Shown here: in pieces, positions 36,430 to 44,638 of the stretch | Numbering within the stretch: position 1 is the stretch's first letter | How the letters are laid out: every line of letters starts with the position of its first letter | Source of the DNA: Rhodothermales bacterium | GTDB taxonomy: Bacteria; Bacteroidota; Rhodothermia; Rhodothermales; UBA10348 | DNA length: 64,000 bases | Direction: 5' to 3' | Assembly (NCBI GenBank): GCA_024711125.1 | Contig: JANJTM010000062.1 | Span: 1-64,000 of the forward strand | Made by a program: the position numbers and the translations under genes | Notes under the pieces: model-generated | The model's input: only the letters and a program-made list of their open reading frames with translations | Database searches by the model: none | What the model was told of the DNA's origin: nothing

Positions 36430-37665
36430 ATGCCGAATCCCTCCCCTGCTTCCTCCCACGTCGACGAGGCGTTCGCCCTCGCCCAACTCCTGTCGGCCGA
36501 TCGCCGCGATGCCCTCCGGCTTCTCGAACGTGCCATCGACGAGGCGGGGCCCGGACGCGGAGCCCGTTTTCCGCTGCTGCGGGCCGTGATCCAGGGTGCC
36601 GGCCTGTTTCCGACCGGAACGGAAGAGCCGGCCCCCCCGGACCTGCCGGGCGAGCCTCCGGCGCAGGAGGATCCGGCGGATCGCGGCCCGACGGCCGAAC
36701 CGGCCCTTCCGACCGGAAACACGCCCGCGTCGCTGGCCGAGGTCCTCGCCGGTCGCGACGTGCTGCGCCGCCTCGTTCCGCCCGCCGTCGCCCGGCTCGG
36801 ACCCACCGACCGTGCGCTGGCCTGGCTCGACGCCTCGGGACTCTCCAACGCCGCCGACCTCGGCGCCGTCCTCGGACTTTCGGCACCCGAGTCGCTCGCC
36901 TGGCTGGTCGGCTCGAGAACCCGCCTGGCGGCCGCGCTCTTCGACGGGGCAACCGCATCCGAACGACCGCTCGTTCGCGCCGCGCTGCGCGTGTCCGAAC
37001 CGGGAGACCTCGTGCGGCAGGCGCTCGGACCCCTGCTCGAGCCCGCCCCGGCCTCGCTCCGTGACCGGGCAACCCCGCCTCCCGCGCCCGCAGGCGATCG
37101 CCCACGGCCCCGGCGACGACTGGCGGGGCTCGTCCGGGTAGCCGCCTTCGTGGTCGTCGCCGCCGCCGTGGGGCTGTCCATCCGCTCGTTCCGACCGGAC
37201 CCGGCCGCGCATCCTGACGTCGTGACCTCGGACCTCGTCGAACTCGCCGTGGACGCGGCCGAGGATCTCCGCCCCGCGTTCCGGTCCGCGGGCGCGGAAC
37301 AGGCCGAGGTCTTCATTCTCGATCGCATCGGCTGGCGCCTGGTCGTGCCGTCCATCCGGGGCGGCCGGCTCGAAGGCGTCGGCGTGCATCTTTTCGACTC
37401 CGCGACCGAAACCCCGGCCCTGGTGTATGACGGCTCGGAGCGGGTCGTGGTGTTCGTCTTCACGTACGCGTTCCTGGACCGGGTGTCGCCGACCCTCGCC
37501 ATCGACCGGGCCATCCTGGACCAGGTGGCCGAAGAAGGGCGGTTTGCGGTAGTGGACGCCGGAAGGAGGCGTGCCCTCGTATTCCGCAACCGGGATGACG
37601 TGTACGTCGCCGTGACGAAGGGGGACCCGGTAGCGCTGCGCGACGCGGTTTCGTTCCCGGACTGA
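36430..37665 (+). CDS. Membrane protein: ECF-sigma-like N-terminus joined to an anti-sigma-like periplasmic domain
   Basis: A 411-aa protein with one membrane helix at about residues 231-250 (VRVAAFVVVAAAVGLSI). Residues 11-58 (DEAFALAQLLSADRRDALRL) resemble sigma region 2. After a Pro/Glu-rich linker (61-98), residues 108-172 resemble sigma region 4: PPAVARLGPTDRALAWLDAS, then LSNAADLGAVLGLSAPES, the place of the helix-turn-helix, then RTRLAAALF. The part outside the membrane (260-411) is alpha/beta, with RIGWRLVVPSIRG, VVVFVFTYAFL, RRALVFRNRDDVYVAVTKG, similar in style to the C-terminal domain of zinc-finger-type anti-sigma factors. I do not know a named family with this order. It is 2 bases after the SAM hydrolase gene. 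Function not assigned. Confidence 0.6.
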   Translation: MPNPSPASSHVDEAFALAQLLSADRRDALRLLERAIDEAGPGRGARFPLLRAVIQGAGLFPTGTEEPAPPDLPGEPPAQEDPADRGPTAEPALPTGNTPASLAEVLAGRDVLRRLVPPAVARLGPTDRALAWLDASGLSNAADLGAVLGLSAPESLAWLVGSRTRLAAALFDGATASERPLVRAALRVSEPGDLVRQALGPLLEPAPASLRDRATPPPAPAGDRPRPRRRLAGLVRVAAFVVVAAAVGLSIRSFRPDPAAHPDVVTSDLVELAVDAAEDLRPAFRSAGAEQAEVFILDRIGWRLVVPSIRGGRLEGVGVHLFDSATETPALVYDGSERVVVFVFTYAFLDRVSPTLAIDRAILDQVAEEGRFAVVDAGRRRALVFRNRDDVYVAVTKGDPVALRDAVSFPD

Positions 37666-37676
37666 TTCGTCGCCGC

Positions 37677-39071
37677 TCAGGCCTTGAGCGGCAGCTCGAT
37701 CCGGAACGTCGAACCCGACCCCGGTCGTGACTGCGCGAGCACGAGCGATCCGCCGTGGTAGTCCTCGACGATGCGCTTGGCCAGCGAGAGACCGAGACCC
37801 CAGCCGCGCTTCTTGGTCGAATACCCCGGTCGGAACACCAGTTTCGCCGAGCGCCGGTCGATCCCGCGCCCGGTGTCCGACACGTCGATACGGATTCGGC
37901 CGTCGGTTCTCGATGCCACCAGGCGGATCGTGCCCTCGGGGCCTTCGATCGCGTCCAGCGCGTTCTTGACCAGGTTCTCGATCACCCACTCGAACAACTC
38001 GGGATTGAGGTCGGCGCGCAGATCGGGCTGCACCTCCGTCTCGAGCCGCACACGGCGCCCCTGGTTGGGCAGGCGCGCGGCCATGTAGTCGACCGTACCC
38101 GCGATCACGGGCGCCAGCGCCTGCCGATCGAGCCGCGGCATCGACCCGATGTCGGAGAACCGGCTCGTGACCCGGCGCAGACGGTCGATGTCGTGGCCGA
38201 TCTCCACCAGCGCCGCCTGTTCCTGGTCGGGCGTCCGGTCGGGCAGGCGTAGCAGCTCCAGCCACCCCATCAGGCTCGAGATCGGCGTCCCCAGCTGGTG
38301 TGCGGCCTCCTTCGCCATGCCCACCCACAGGCTCGACTGCTCCGAGCGTCTCACGTAGGAGAATCCCACGTACCCGATCGCCACGAAAAGTGCCACGAAC
38401 AGCAGCTGGACCAGCGGAAACCTGCGCAGATCCGACACCAGGTCCGATTCCCCGTACAGCATGTACTGCACGAACCGGAACGACGGGGATCCGTCGACCG
38501 ACGGGAACGTCACGTCGATGGGGATGGGCTCGTGCTCGGCCAGGAGCCGGCGGCGGATCTCGTCGAGGCGTCGCGCCACGTCGGCGGCCCGCGCGCTGTC
38601 AAGCCCGGCCAGGGACTCCTCGGCCACCGGCACGTTGCGCCAGATGAGCGGGTTCTCCAGCGTGGAATCGACCAGCATCGCGGGAATTCCGAACGCGTTC
38701 GGCTCCAGGAACGCGTCGAGGATGAAGGAGAGATCCGACGACTGGGGCATGCCCTGCGCCCAGGCAACCGCGCGGCGGTAGTCGTCGAGCTGCGCCTGCC
38801 CCAGTCCCCGTCCCTCGTCGTCCGTCAGCCCACCGCGCGACAGCAGGCGATCCATTGCGCGCCATTCGGCCGCGTACGGGTTGGCCGCACCCATCTGTGC
38901 CGCTTTCGGAACCTGCGCCAGCGCCAGGGCCCACAGCTGGACGATGGAGGCCTCGCGTGCCCTGAGCTGCTGCACGAGTGCCCGCGTATACCACAGCGAG
39001 GATACCGCGATCGCGACGGCGAGCACGATGAGCCCCAGCTTGAGATTCACCGACAGCCTGTGCGCTTTCAT
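37677..39071 (-). CDS. Sensor histidine kinase
   Basis: A 464-aa two-pass inner-membrane kinase. Membrane helices are at about residues 10-27 and 219-238, with a 190-residue periplasmic sensor domain between. The phospho-acceptor is His258 in KEAAHQLGTPISSLMGW; N box ENLVKNALDAIEG, G1 DTGRGIDRRSAKLVF, and G2 GWGLGLSLAKRI follow. The H box resembles the NtrB/HAMP-less group. No response regulator is adjacent, so the kinase is an orphan in this window. It follows purA by 76 bases in the same direction, and ends 11 bases from a convergent gene. Signal unknown. Confidence 0.92.
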   Translation of the reverse strand: MKAHRLSVNLKLGLIVLAVAIAVSSLWYTRALVQQLRAREASIVQLWALALAQVPKAAQMGAANPYAAEWRAMDRLLSRGGLTDDEGRGLGQAQLDDYRRAVAWAQGMPQSSDLSFILDAFLEPNAFGIPAMLVDSTLENPLIWRNVPVAEESLAGLDSARAADVARRLDEIRRRLLAEHEPIPIDVTFPSVDGSPSFRFVQYMLYGESDLVSDLRRFPLVQLLFVALFVAIGYVGFSYVRRSEQSSLWVGMAKEAAHQLGTPISSLMGWLELLRLPDRTPDQEQAALVEIGHDIDRLRRVTSRFSDIGSMPRLDRQALAPVIAGTVDYMAARLPNQGRRVRLETEVQPDLRADLNPELFEWVIENLVKNALDAIEGPEGTIRLVASRTDGRIRIDVSDTGRGIDRRSAKLVFRPGYSTKKRGWGLGLSLAKRIVEDYHGGSLVLAQSRPGSGSTFRIELPLKA

Positions 39072-39147
39072 CGCCGAAACGGGTCTGTGACGGGGATGGG
39101 CCGCCAACCCCGGTCGCGTGGGAGGCGGACGTCCGCCCCGCTGTCCT

Positions 39148-40434
39148 TCACGATGCCGCCGAGCCGATCGTCGAGTGCACCGTCTGATCGCGGTGCGGGC
39201 CGGTCGAAACCAGGCGGATCGGCACCTCCAGGCGCCGCGAAACGAAATCGAGGTAGACCCGCGCGGCCTTCGGGAGGTCGTCCTCGCGCTCGATGCCGTC
39301 GAGGTTCTCGGACCACCCCTCGAACCGTTCGTACACCGGCTCGACCCGTTCGAGGGTCGCCACGTCGCTGGAGAATCGCTGCGACAGGCGGCCGTCCGGG
39401 AGCCGGTAGTGCGTGCAGACCTCGACGGTATCCAGCCCCGACAGCACGTCGAGCTTCGTGATCGCGAGTTCGGTAAACCCGTTGATCGCCGTCGAATACC
39501 GCAGCGCGACGAGATCCAGCCAGCCGCAGCGCCGCGGACGGCCCGTGGTGGCTCCGAACTCGTGCCCCACCGCGCGCAGCCTCTCGCCCGTCGCGTCCGA
39601 CAGCTCCGTCGGGAAAGGCCCGTGCCCCACGCGCGTGGAGTAGGCCTTCACGATGCCGATGACCCGCCGGATCTCGGTCGGAGGAATGCCGAGCCCGGTG
39701 CAGGCCCCCCCCACGGTCGGGTGGCTCGAGGTCACGAACGGGTAGGTTCCGAAATCCACGTCGAGCAGGGAACCCTGCGCGCCCTCGGCCAGGACCTGTT
39801 TGCCCTGCTTGAGGGCGTCGGCCAGGTACTCGGTGGTGTCCTTGATGTACGGGTCGATGAGCTTGTCGAATTCGACGTACTCCTCGATGATCTGCTCGAC
39901 GTCGAGTTCCTGCGCCCCGTACACCGACTTCAGGATCGCGTTCTTCTCCTCGATCGAAGCCTTGAGCTTGCGCCGCAGCACGTCGCGATCGAGCAGGTCC
40001 ACGACACGGATGCCCGACCGGGCGAACTTGTCCACGTACGCGGGACCGATGCCGCGACCCGTCGTGCCGATGGCAGAACGGTCGCGCGCCTCCTCGATCA
40101 TCTTGTGGTACGGCATGATCAGGTGGGCGTTGTGCGAAATCAGCAGGCGCCCCTCGACCTCGTAGCCGAGTTCCTTGATCATCCGGATCTCGTCCATCAC
40201 GGCCACCGGATCGATCACGACCCCGTTGCCGATCACGCACGTGACCCCCTCGTTGAAGATGCCGCTCGGAACGAGGTGGAGCACGAACTTGCGATCACCC
40301 CAGACGATGGTGTGACCGGCGTTGGCGCCCCCCTGGTAGCGGGCGACGATATCCATCCGCTCGCTGAGCAGGTCGACGATCTTGCCTTTTCCCTCGTCTC
40401 CCCACTGGCTGCCGATGACGACGGTTACGGGCAT
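39148..40434 (-). CDS. purA: Adenylosuccinate synthetase
   Basis: PurA (428 aa) makes adenylosuccinate from IMP, aspartate and GTP in AMP synthesis. Landmarks are the P-loop-like VVIGSQWGDEGKGKIVDLL at the N-terminus, the catalytic Asp and His within GGANAGHT, GIGPAYVDK, EGAQGSLLDVDFGTYPFVT near residue 220, and TGRPRRCGWLDLVALRY. The ATG at 40434 gives the standard N-terminus. A terminator hairpin for the upstream STAS gene lies at 40501-40536, so purA needs its own promoter, which I cannot point to with confidence. Confidence 0.97.
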   Translation of the reverse strand: MPVTVVIGSQWGDEGKGKIVDLLSERMDIVARYQGGANAGHTIVWGDRKFVLHLVPSGIFNEGVTCVIGNGVVIDPVAVMDEIRMIKELGYEVEGRLLISHNAHLIMPYHKMIEEARDRSAIGTTGRGIGPAYVDKFARSGIRVVDLLDRDVLRRKLKASIEEKNAILKSVYGAQELDVEQIIEEYVEFDKLIDPYIKDTTEYLADALKQGKQVLAEGAQGSLLDVDFGTYPFVTSSHPTVGGACTGLGIPPTEIRRVIGIVKAYSTRVGHGPFPTELSDATGERLRAVGHEFGATTGRPRRCGWLDLVALRYSTAINGFTELAITKLDVLSGLDTVEVCTHYRLPDGRLSQRFSSDVATLERVEPVYERFEGWSENLDGIEREDDLPKAARVYLDFVSRRLEVPIRLVSTGPHRDQTVHSTIGSAAS

Positions 40435-40500
40435 GGCTTCCTGGACGTTTTGGGCACCCGGTGCGACGCGCCTGGGGGCCCGGAGTTCTGCGGGTTCCGC

Positions 40501-40536
40501 GCAAAACAAAGGCGACGGGCGTCGGCCCGTCGCCTT
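40501..40536 (-). terminator. Rho-independent terminator after the STAS gene
   Basis: On the minus strand AAGGCGACGGGC and GCCCGTCGCCTT form a perfect 12-bp stem (40536-40525 with 40520-40509) around a CGAC loop, followed by TGTTTTGC. This is the clearest intrinsic terminator in the window. It lies 43 bases past the STAS stop and 67 bases before the purA start. Confidence 0.8.
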
Positions 40537-40578
40537 CGTCTGCACGCTGGGTGCCGGATCGGAATCGAACGGGCCGGC

Positions 40579-40917
40579 TTACTCGAAGCTGGCGGCCGCG
40601 GCGTCCACCGAATCGTAGTGCTTGAACACGGTGATCAGCTTCGTGATCACGAGCAGGGACTGGATCCGGTCGGCCACGTTGGCAAGGCGGAGGTCACCCC
40701 CGGCATTGCGCATCGTGGTCATCGCGCTGATGAGCATGCCGAGGCCGCTCGAGTTCATGAACTTGACCTTGGAGAGATCGACCACGACGTTGGTCTTTCC
40801 CTGCTCCTTCAGGCCCTGGAGCGACTCGAGCAGCTCGGCGCCGTCGGGACCGCCCATGACGTTGCCCTTCAGGGTGATCACGACGCAGTTATAGCGTTCT
40901 TCCACGGTGTAGTTCAT
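40579..40917 (-). CDS. STAS-domain protein, anti-sigma factor antagonist type
   Basis: A 112-aa single STAS domain similar to SpoIIAA/RsbV. The phosphorylatable serine is Ser56 or Ser57 in VKFMNSSGLGMLISAM, after NVVVDLSKV. Such proteins bind an anti-sigma kinase when unphosphorylated and so release a sigma factor or other partner. No RsbW-like kinase or partner sigma factor is in the window; some relatives act in polarity or exopolysaccharide control instead. It is 41 bases downstream of secF in the same direction, and a strong terminator follows, so it may be the last gene of the secDF operon. Confidence 0.9.
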   Translation of the reverse strand: MNYTVEERYNCVVITLKGNVMGGPDGAELLESLQGLKEQGKTNVVVDLSKVKFMNSSGLGMLISAMTTMRNAGGDLRLANVADRIQSLLVITKLITVFKHYDSVDAAAASFE

Positions 40918-40958
40918 TGCGCCTGGCGGCTATCGGGAGGGTTGGAGGGTCAGGGATC

Positions 40959-41864
40959 TCAGCGACGGCCGAAGCGATCGTGGAGTTCGAGAACCACGGG
41001 GGATGCGACGAAAACCGAGGAGTACGTCCCGATTCCGATACCCACGAGCAGCGCGAACGCAAACCCCCGGAGGACCTCGCCGCCCAATATAAACAGCACC
41101 AAAACCACGAGCAATGTCGTGCCCGAGGTGATGAGCGTGCGGCTCAGCGTGTTGTTGATCGAGCGGTCCATGACCTTCGCGAAGTTGTCGGTCTTGAACA
41201 GCGCATTGTATTCGCGGATGCGGTCGAATACGATCACGGTGTCGTTGATCGAGTAGCCCACGATGGTCAGGAAGGCCGCGATCAGGGTCTGGTCGAACTG
41301 GAGGGAGAACGGAACGAGCCCGTGCAGCGCCGAGAACACGCCCAGCGTGATGATGACGTCGTGCACGAGCGCGGCGATGGCTCCGACCGAGTACTTCCAC
41401 TCGAAACGAAGCAGGATATAGAGGAAGATCACGAGCAGCGCGCCGATGACCGAATAGACCGCGCCGGCCTTGAGGTCCTGGGCGAACCGCGGACCCACGA
41501 CGTTGCGGCCCTGGATCGTCGGGTTGACCGACGCGAAGTCGGCCTGCAGGCCCGCCACGACGCGCGCCTGCACCTCGTCGATCGTACCCTGCGCCAGCGT
41601 ACGCACGAGCAGGGCGTTTTCGCCGTAGGTCTTGACCTCGGGCTCGGCCCCGAGGTCGTCGGTCAGGGCCGAGCGCACGCGCGTCGCCTCGAGCGGGGAG
41701 TCGCTCACGACCACGAACTCCATGCCGCCCTGGAAGTCGATTCCGTATTCGAGCCCGTTGACGGCGAGGCTCACGAGACTGAGCACGACGAGCGTGCCCG
41801 AGAAGATGTAGGCCTTGGTACGGGCCTTTACGAACCCGAAGTTCGTGTTTTCGAGAATACGCAT
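40959..41864 (-). CDS. secF: Protein translocase subunit SecF
   Basis: SecF (301 aa) works with SecD to use the proton gradient to pull proteins across the inner membrane. It has six membrane helices: one near the N-terminus (YIFSGTLVVLSLVSLAVNG) and five in the second half. Landmarks are GIDFQGGMEFVV, YSINDTVIVFDRIRE and the following SRTLITSGTTLLVVLVLF. It follows secD by 51 bases. The two subunits are separate proteins here, unlike the fused SecDF of many Bacteroidetes. Confidence 0.96.
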   Translation of the reverse strand: MRILENTNFGFVKARTKAYIFSGTLVVLSLVSLAVNGLEYGIDFQGGMEFVVVSDSPLEATRVRSALTDDLGAEPEVKTYGENALLVRTLAQGTIDEVQARVVAGLQADFASVNPTIQGRNVVGPRFAQDLKAGAVYSVIGALLVIFLYILLRFEWKYSVGAIAALVHDVIITLGVFSALHGLVPFSLQFDQTLIAAFLTIVGYSINDTVIVFDRIREYNALFKTDNFAKVMDRSINNTLSRTLITSGTTLLVVLVLFILGGEVLRGFAFALLVGIGIGTYSSVFVASPVVLELHDRFGRR

Positions 41865-41915
41865 GGTTCTGCGGAAGTTGGTGCGGCGCAGGCGCCGCCG
41901 GGTTCGGAGGGGCCG

Positions 41916-43820
41916 TCAGCCGACGGAGACGAGCGCGCGACGGTCGACGACCAGCCAGTCGAAGATGATGCGCGTTCCTACGATGGCCGTGAACATGGAC
42001 GACAGGATGCCGGCCATGAGCGTGACCGCGAAGCCCTGTACCGGGCCCACGCCGAACGAGTAGAGGATGACGCCGACGAAGAACGTCGTGATGTTGCCGT
42101 CGAAGATGGCGCTGAGGGCACGCGAATAGCCGCCCTCCATGGCCGCCTTGAGGGTCTTGCCCGACTTCTGCTCCTCCCGGATGCGTTCGAAGATCAGCAC
42201 GTTGGCGTCGACCGCCATGCCGATCGTGAGCACGAGACCCGCCATGCCCGGAAGCGTCAGGGTCGCCCCGAACGCGCTCAGGATGCCGAGGATGAAGAGC
42301 AGGTTCACGATCAGCGCCAGGTCGGCGAGAATGCCCGCCGTCCGGTACCAGAAGATCATGAAGATGGCCACGGCCAACAGGCCGAGGATGATCGAGTTCA
42401 GGCCGGCGCGGATCGACGCGGCGCCGAGGCTCGGTCCGACGGTGCGCTCCTCGGCGATCTCGACCGGGGCCGGCAGGGCGCCGGACTTGAGTACCGTGAC
42501 GATGTCGGTGGCCTCCTCCCGGTTCGCCAGCCCGGTGATCGACGAGCGCCCGCCCGTGATCCGGTTGATCACGGTCGGATACGAGTAGACGACGTTGTCG
42601 AGCACGATGGCCACGTTCCGCCCCACGTTCGCCCCCGTCAGGCGGGCCCAGGTGCGGGCGCCTTCCGAATCCATGGTCATCGAGACCTCGGGGACGTTGG
42701 TCTGCGGATTGAATTCGACGCGGGCGTCGGTGATGGTCTCGCCGGTCAGTTCCACCTCGGTGCGCACACCCAGCACGTCGTACACTTCGTACCCGTCCTC
42801 GCCCGTGCCCGCGGCCGACGAGCTGTACATGAGCGTCACGTTCGCCGGCAGCATCGCCGCCACGCGCGGGTCATCGAAGAGCGCGTTGACCTTCGACGTG
42901 TCCCGCTCGCTGACGCGCCCGAAGAGCACGCCCTGCCCGACCGGCTGGAAGATCTCGAGCAGCCGGTTGCCCGACGACGCCGAATCGGCCTGCGCGAGCA
43001 GAGACTGCACGTCGGCCACCGAATCGGCGGCCGCCGCCGCCGTCGAGTCCGGGCCCGCGCCGGTGGTGTCGGCCGACGCGAGCGCCGCGCCGGTCGAATC
43101 GACGCCGGTCTCGAAGTACTCTATGACGCGCTGCAGGGAGCGGGTCAATTCGGCAGGATCGGCCATCAGGCGGAACTCGAGCCGTGCCGTGCCGCGGAGC
43201 AGGCCGCGCATGCGGTCGCTGTCGGTGATGCCCGGCAGTTCGACAACGACGCGGCGGGTGCCCTGACGCTGGATCGACGGCTCGGCGACGCCGAATCGGT
43301 CGACGCGGTCGCGGATGATGTCGATGGCGCGCGCGACCGCCTCGTCGGCTTCGGTGCGCAGCCAGGCCGCGACATCCTCGTTCGACGAGCGACGGCTGAT
43401 GCCCGCCGCCTCGTTGCGGAAATAGCGCGAAAGACGCGCCTCGGGGTCCCGCGCCTCGAACGCCTGGACGAAGGCGTCGATGACCGAAACGTCGCCCGAG
43501 ACGGCATTGTCCCTCGCCTCGGCGAGCACGGCGTCGAACGTCTCGTCGGTGTCCGTGGCCAGCGCGCGGATGAGGGCGTCGACGCGGACCTCGAGGGTCA
43601 CGTGCATGCCACCCTGGAGGTCGAGGCCGAGCTTGAGCGCCCGCTCGCGCACGCCGACGATATCCGAATGGTTGTCCCGCTCGTACGCGAGACGGTCTTC
43701 GGCCGACATCGCGGCCAGCTTGTTGTTGGTCATCGCGTTCTGGACCGTCGGGAACAGGTACCAACCCGAGACGGCCAGGAAGAAGATCACCAACGCGATC
43801 TTGAGTCCGTTGCCTTGCAT
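41916..43820 (-). CDS. secD: Protein translocase subunit SecD
   Basis: SecD (634 aa) is the larger subunit of the SecDF proton-driven export motor. The N-terminal helix (LKIALVIFFLAVSGWYLFP) is followed by the large periplasmic domain, with LKLGLDLQGGMHVTLEV and ELPGITDSDRMRGLL, and five C-terminal helices with GMAVDANVLIFERIREE. Residues 238-285 are an unusual low-complexity insert rich in Ala, Ser, Thr and Asp. The gene is followed by secF. A GC hairpin (43892-43909) lies in the 106-base gap before it. Confidence 0.96.
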   Translation of the reverse strand: MQGNGLKIALVIFFLAVSGWYLFPTVQNAMTNNKLAAMSAEDRLAYERDNHSDIVGVRERALKLGLDLQGGMHVTLEVRVDALIRALATDTDETFDAVLAEARDNAVSGDVSVIDAFVQAFEARDPEARLSRYFRNEAAGISRRSSNEDVAAWLRTEADEAVARAIDIIRDRVDRFGVAEPSIQRQGTRRVVVELPGITDSDRMRGLLRGTARLEFRLMADPAELTRSLQRVIEYFETGVDSTGAALASADTTGAGPDSTAAAAADSVADVQSLLAQADSASSGNRLLEIFQPVGQGVLFGRVSERDTSKVNALFDDPRVAAMLPANVTLMYSSSAAGTGEDGYEVYDVLGVRTEVELTGETITDARVEFNPQTNVPEVSMTMDSEGARTWARLTGANVGRNVAIVLDNVVYSYPTVINRITGGRSSITGLANREEATDIVTVLKSGALPAPVEIAEERTVGPSLGAASIRAGLNSIILGLLAVAIFMIFWYRTAGILADLALIVNLLFILGILSAFGATLTLPGMAGLVLTIGMAVDANVLIFERIREEQKSGKTLKAAMEGGYSRALSAIFDGNITTFFVGVILYSFGVGPVQGFAVTLMAGILSSMFTAIVGTRIIFDWLVVDRRALVSVG

Positions 43821-43891
43821 GGCTTTCCTGGAAATGGATGCGACAGGGAGATCGGACGCGCACCGGAGGGCGGCCGAAATGGCTGTGGGGT

Positions 43892-43909
43892 GCCGGCCGT
43901 GCGGCCGGC
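43892..43909. other. GC stem-loop upstream of secD
   Basis: GCCGGCCG and CGGCCGGC form an 8-bp inverted repeat around TG, 18 bases beyond the stop of the small secreted protein gene and 72 bases before secD. With no T-run it may be a weak terminator or a leader structure of the secD message. Confidence 0.35.
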
Positions 43910-43926
43910 GATCGGTGCGTCGCGCG

Positions 43927-44487
43927 CTACGGGCCCAGCGTCTGCTGGCATCCGCGCGAAGGGTCCGCGGGGCGCACCGGTTCGGGGCGGCACGGATTCG
44001 CCGTCCCGCCGCTTGCGGGCGCGCCCGGCGCCCTCAGGTCGGCGGCCGGGAGTCCCCGGTCGATGCGCGGAACGGGCGCCGACGGGGCCTCGACCGTGCC
44101 CGTCAGCGTTCCGGGCGGAATGGCCGACGCACCCAACGAGCGGGTGCCCGAGAGAAGGAATGCCGCCAGTTCGGCTTCGGAACCGAAAACGCGGCCCGCC
44201 AGGGCCATCGACGTGAACGCGAGGCCCTCCTCGCGGGCGGCCGTTCGCACCACGCGCCGAACGAAATCCTCGAGCCCGGCAGACGGTTCGCGGGCGGCGT
44301 CCTCCAGGAGCGCCCGCACGGCGGAAGGAAGGTCGCGGTCGACCCGGCGCTCGAGCCACTCGGCGTACCACGGCGAGGCCGCGGACGGATCCGCCGCGAG
44401 CACCGGCGAAACGACGGCCGGCACGAGGCTCGCCAGGAGCGTCGCGCCGATCACCCTCATCGGTACACGGTGCCGGAAGAACTGCAT
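43927..44487 (-). CDS. Small secreted protein of unknown function
   Basis: A 186-aa protein with an N-terminal signal (MRVIGATLLASLVPAVVSPVLA at residues 10-31, cleavage near LAA). The ATG at 44487 or the one at 44460 both keep the signal. The mature protein has a helical part (residues 35-115: LERRVDRDLPSAVRALLEDA and LEDFVRRVVRTAAREEGLAF) and a Pro/Ala-rich tail with two cysteines in PCRPEPVRPADPSRGC. I do not recognise a family. It precedes secD by 106 bases on the same strand. A perfect -7 element TATATTTG lies at 44530-44523. Confidence 0.6.
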   Translation of the reverse strand: MQFFRHRVPMRVIGATLLASLVPAVVSPVLAADPSAASPWYAEWLERRVDRDLPSAVRALLEDAAREPSAGLEDFVRRVVRTAAREEGLAFTSMALAGRVFGSEAELAAFLLSGTRSLGASAIPPGTLTGTVEAPSAPVPRIDRGLPAADLRAPGAPASGGTANPCRPEPVRPADPSRGCQQTLGP

Positions 44488-44522
44488 GGACGGGGATTGG
44501 GCCGCGTTCGCGGTACAGCCTT

Positions 44523-44530
44523 CAAATATA
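44523..44530 (-). promoter_or_regulatory. Candidate -7 element (TATATTTG) before the small secreted protein
   Basis: TATATTTG on the minus strand matches TAnnTTTG exactly and lies 35 bases before the ATG at 44487. It is in the AT-richest patch of the divergent region with ctaA. No -33 match is seen at the expected distance. Confidence 0.5.
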
Positions 44531-44638
44531 CGTCCTGCGCAGCGCTCGCGCACGGATTCACGGGACGCCGCATGTCGGAACTGCCCGGCACCCGCACGGG
44601 TTCGATCGCGTTCACGGCCTCCCTCCGCGCGCCTCCCG

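Noticed and set aside
40917-44216. A 3.3-kb open frame on the plus strand
   Set aside because: It is antisense to the STAS, secF and secD genes, is extremely rich in Arg, His, Asp and Glu, and has no recognisable domain; long antisense frames are expected at this GC content.
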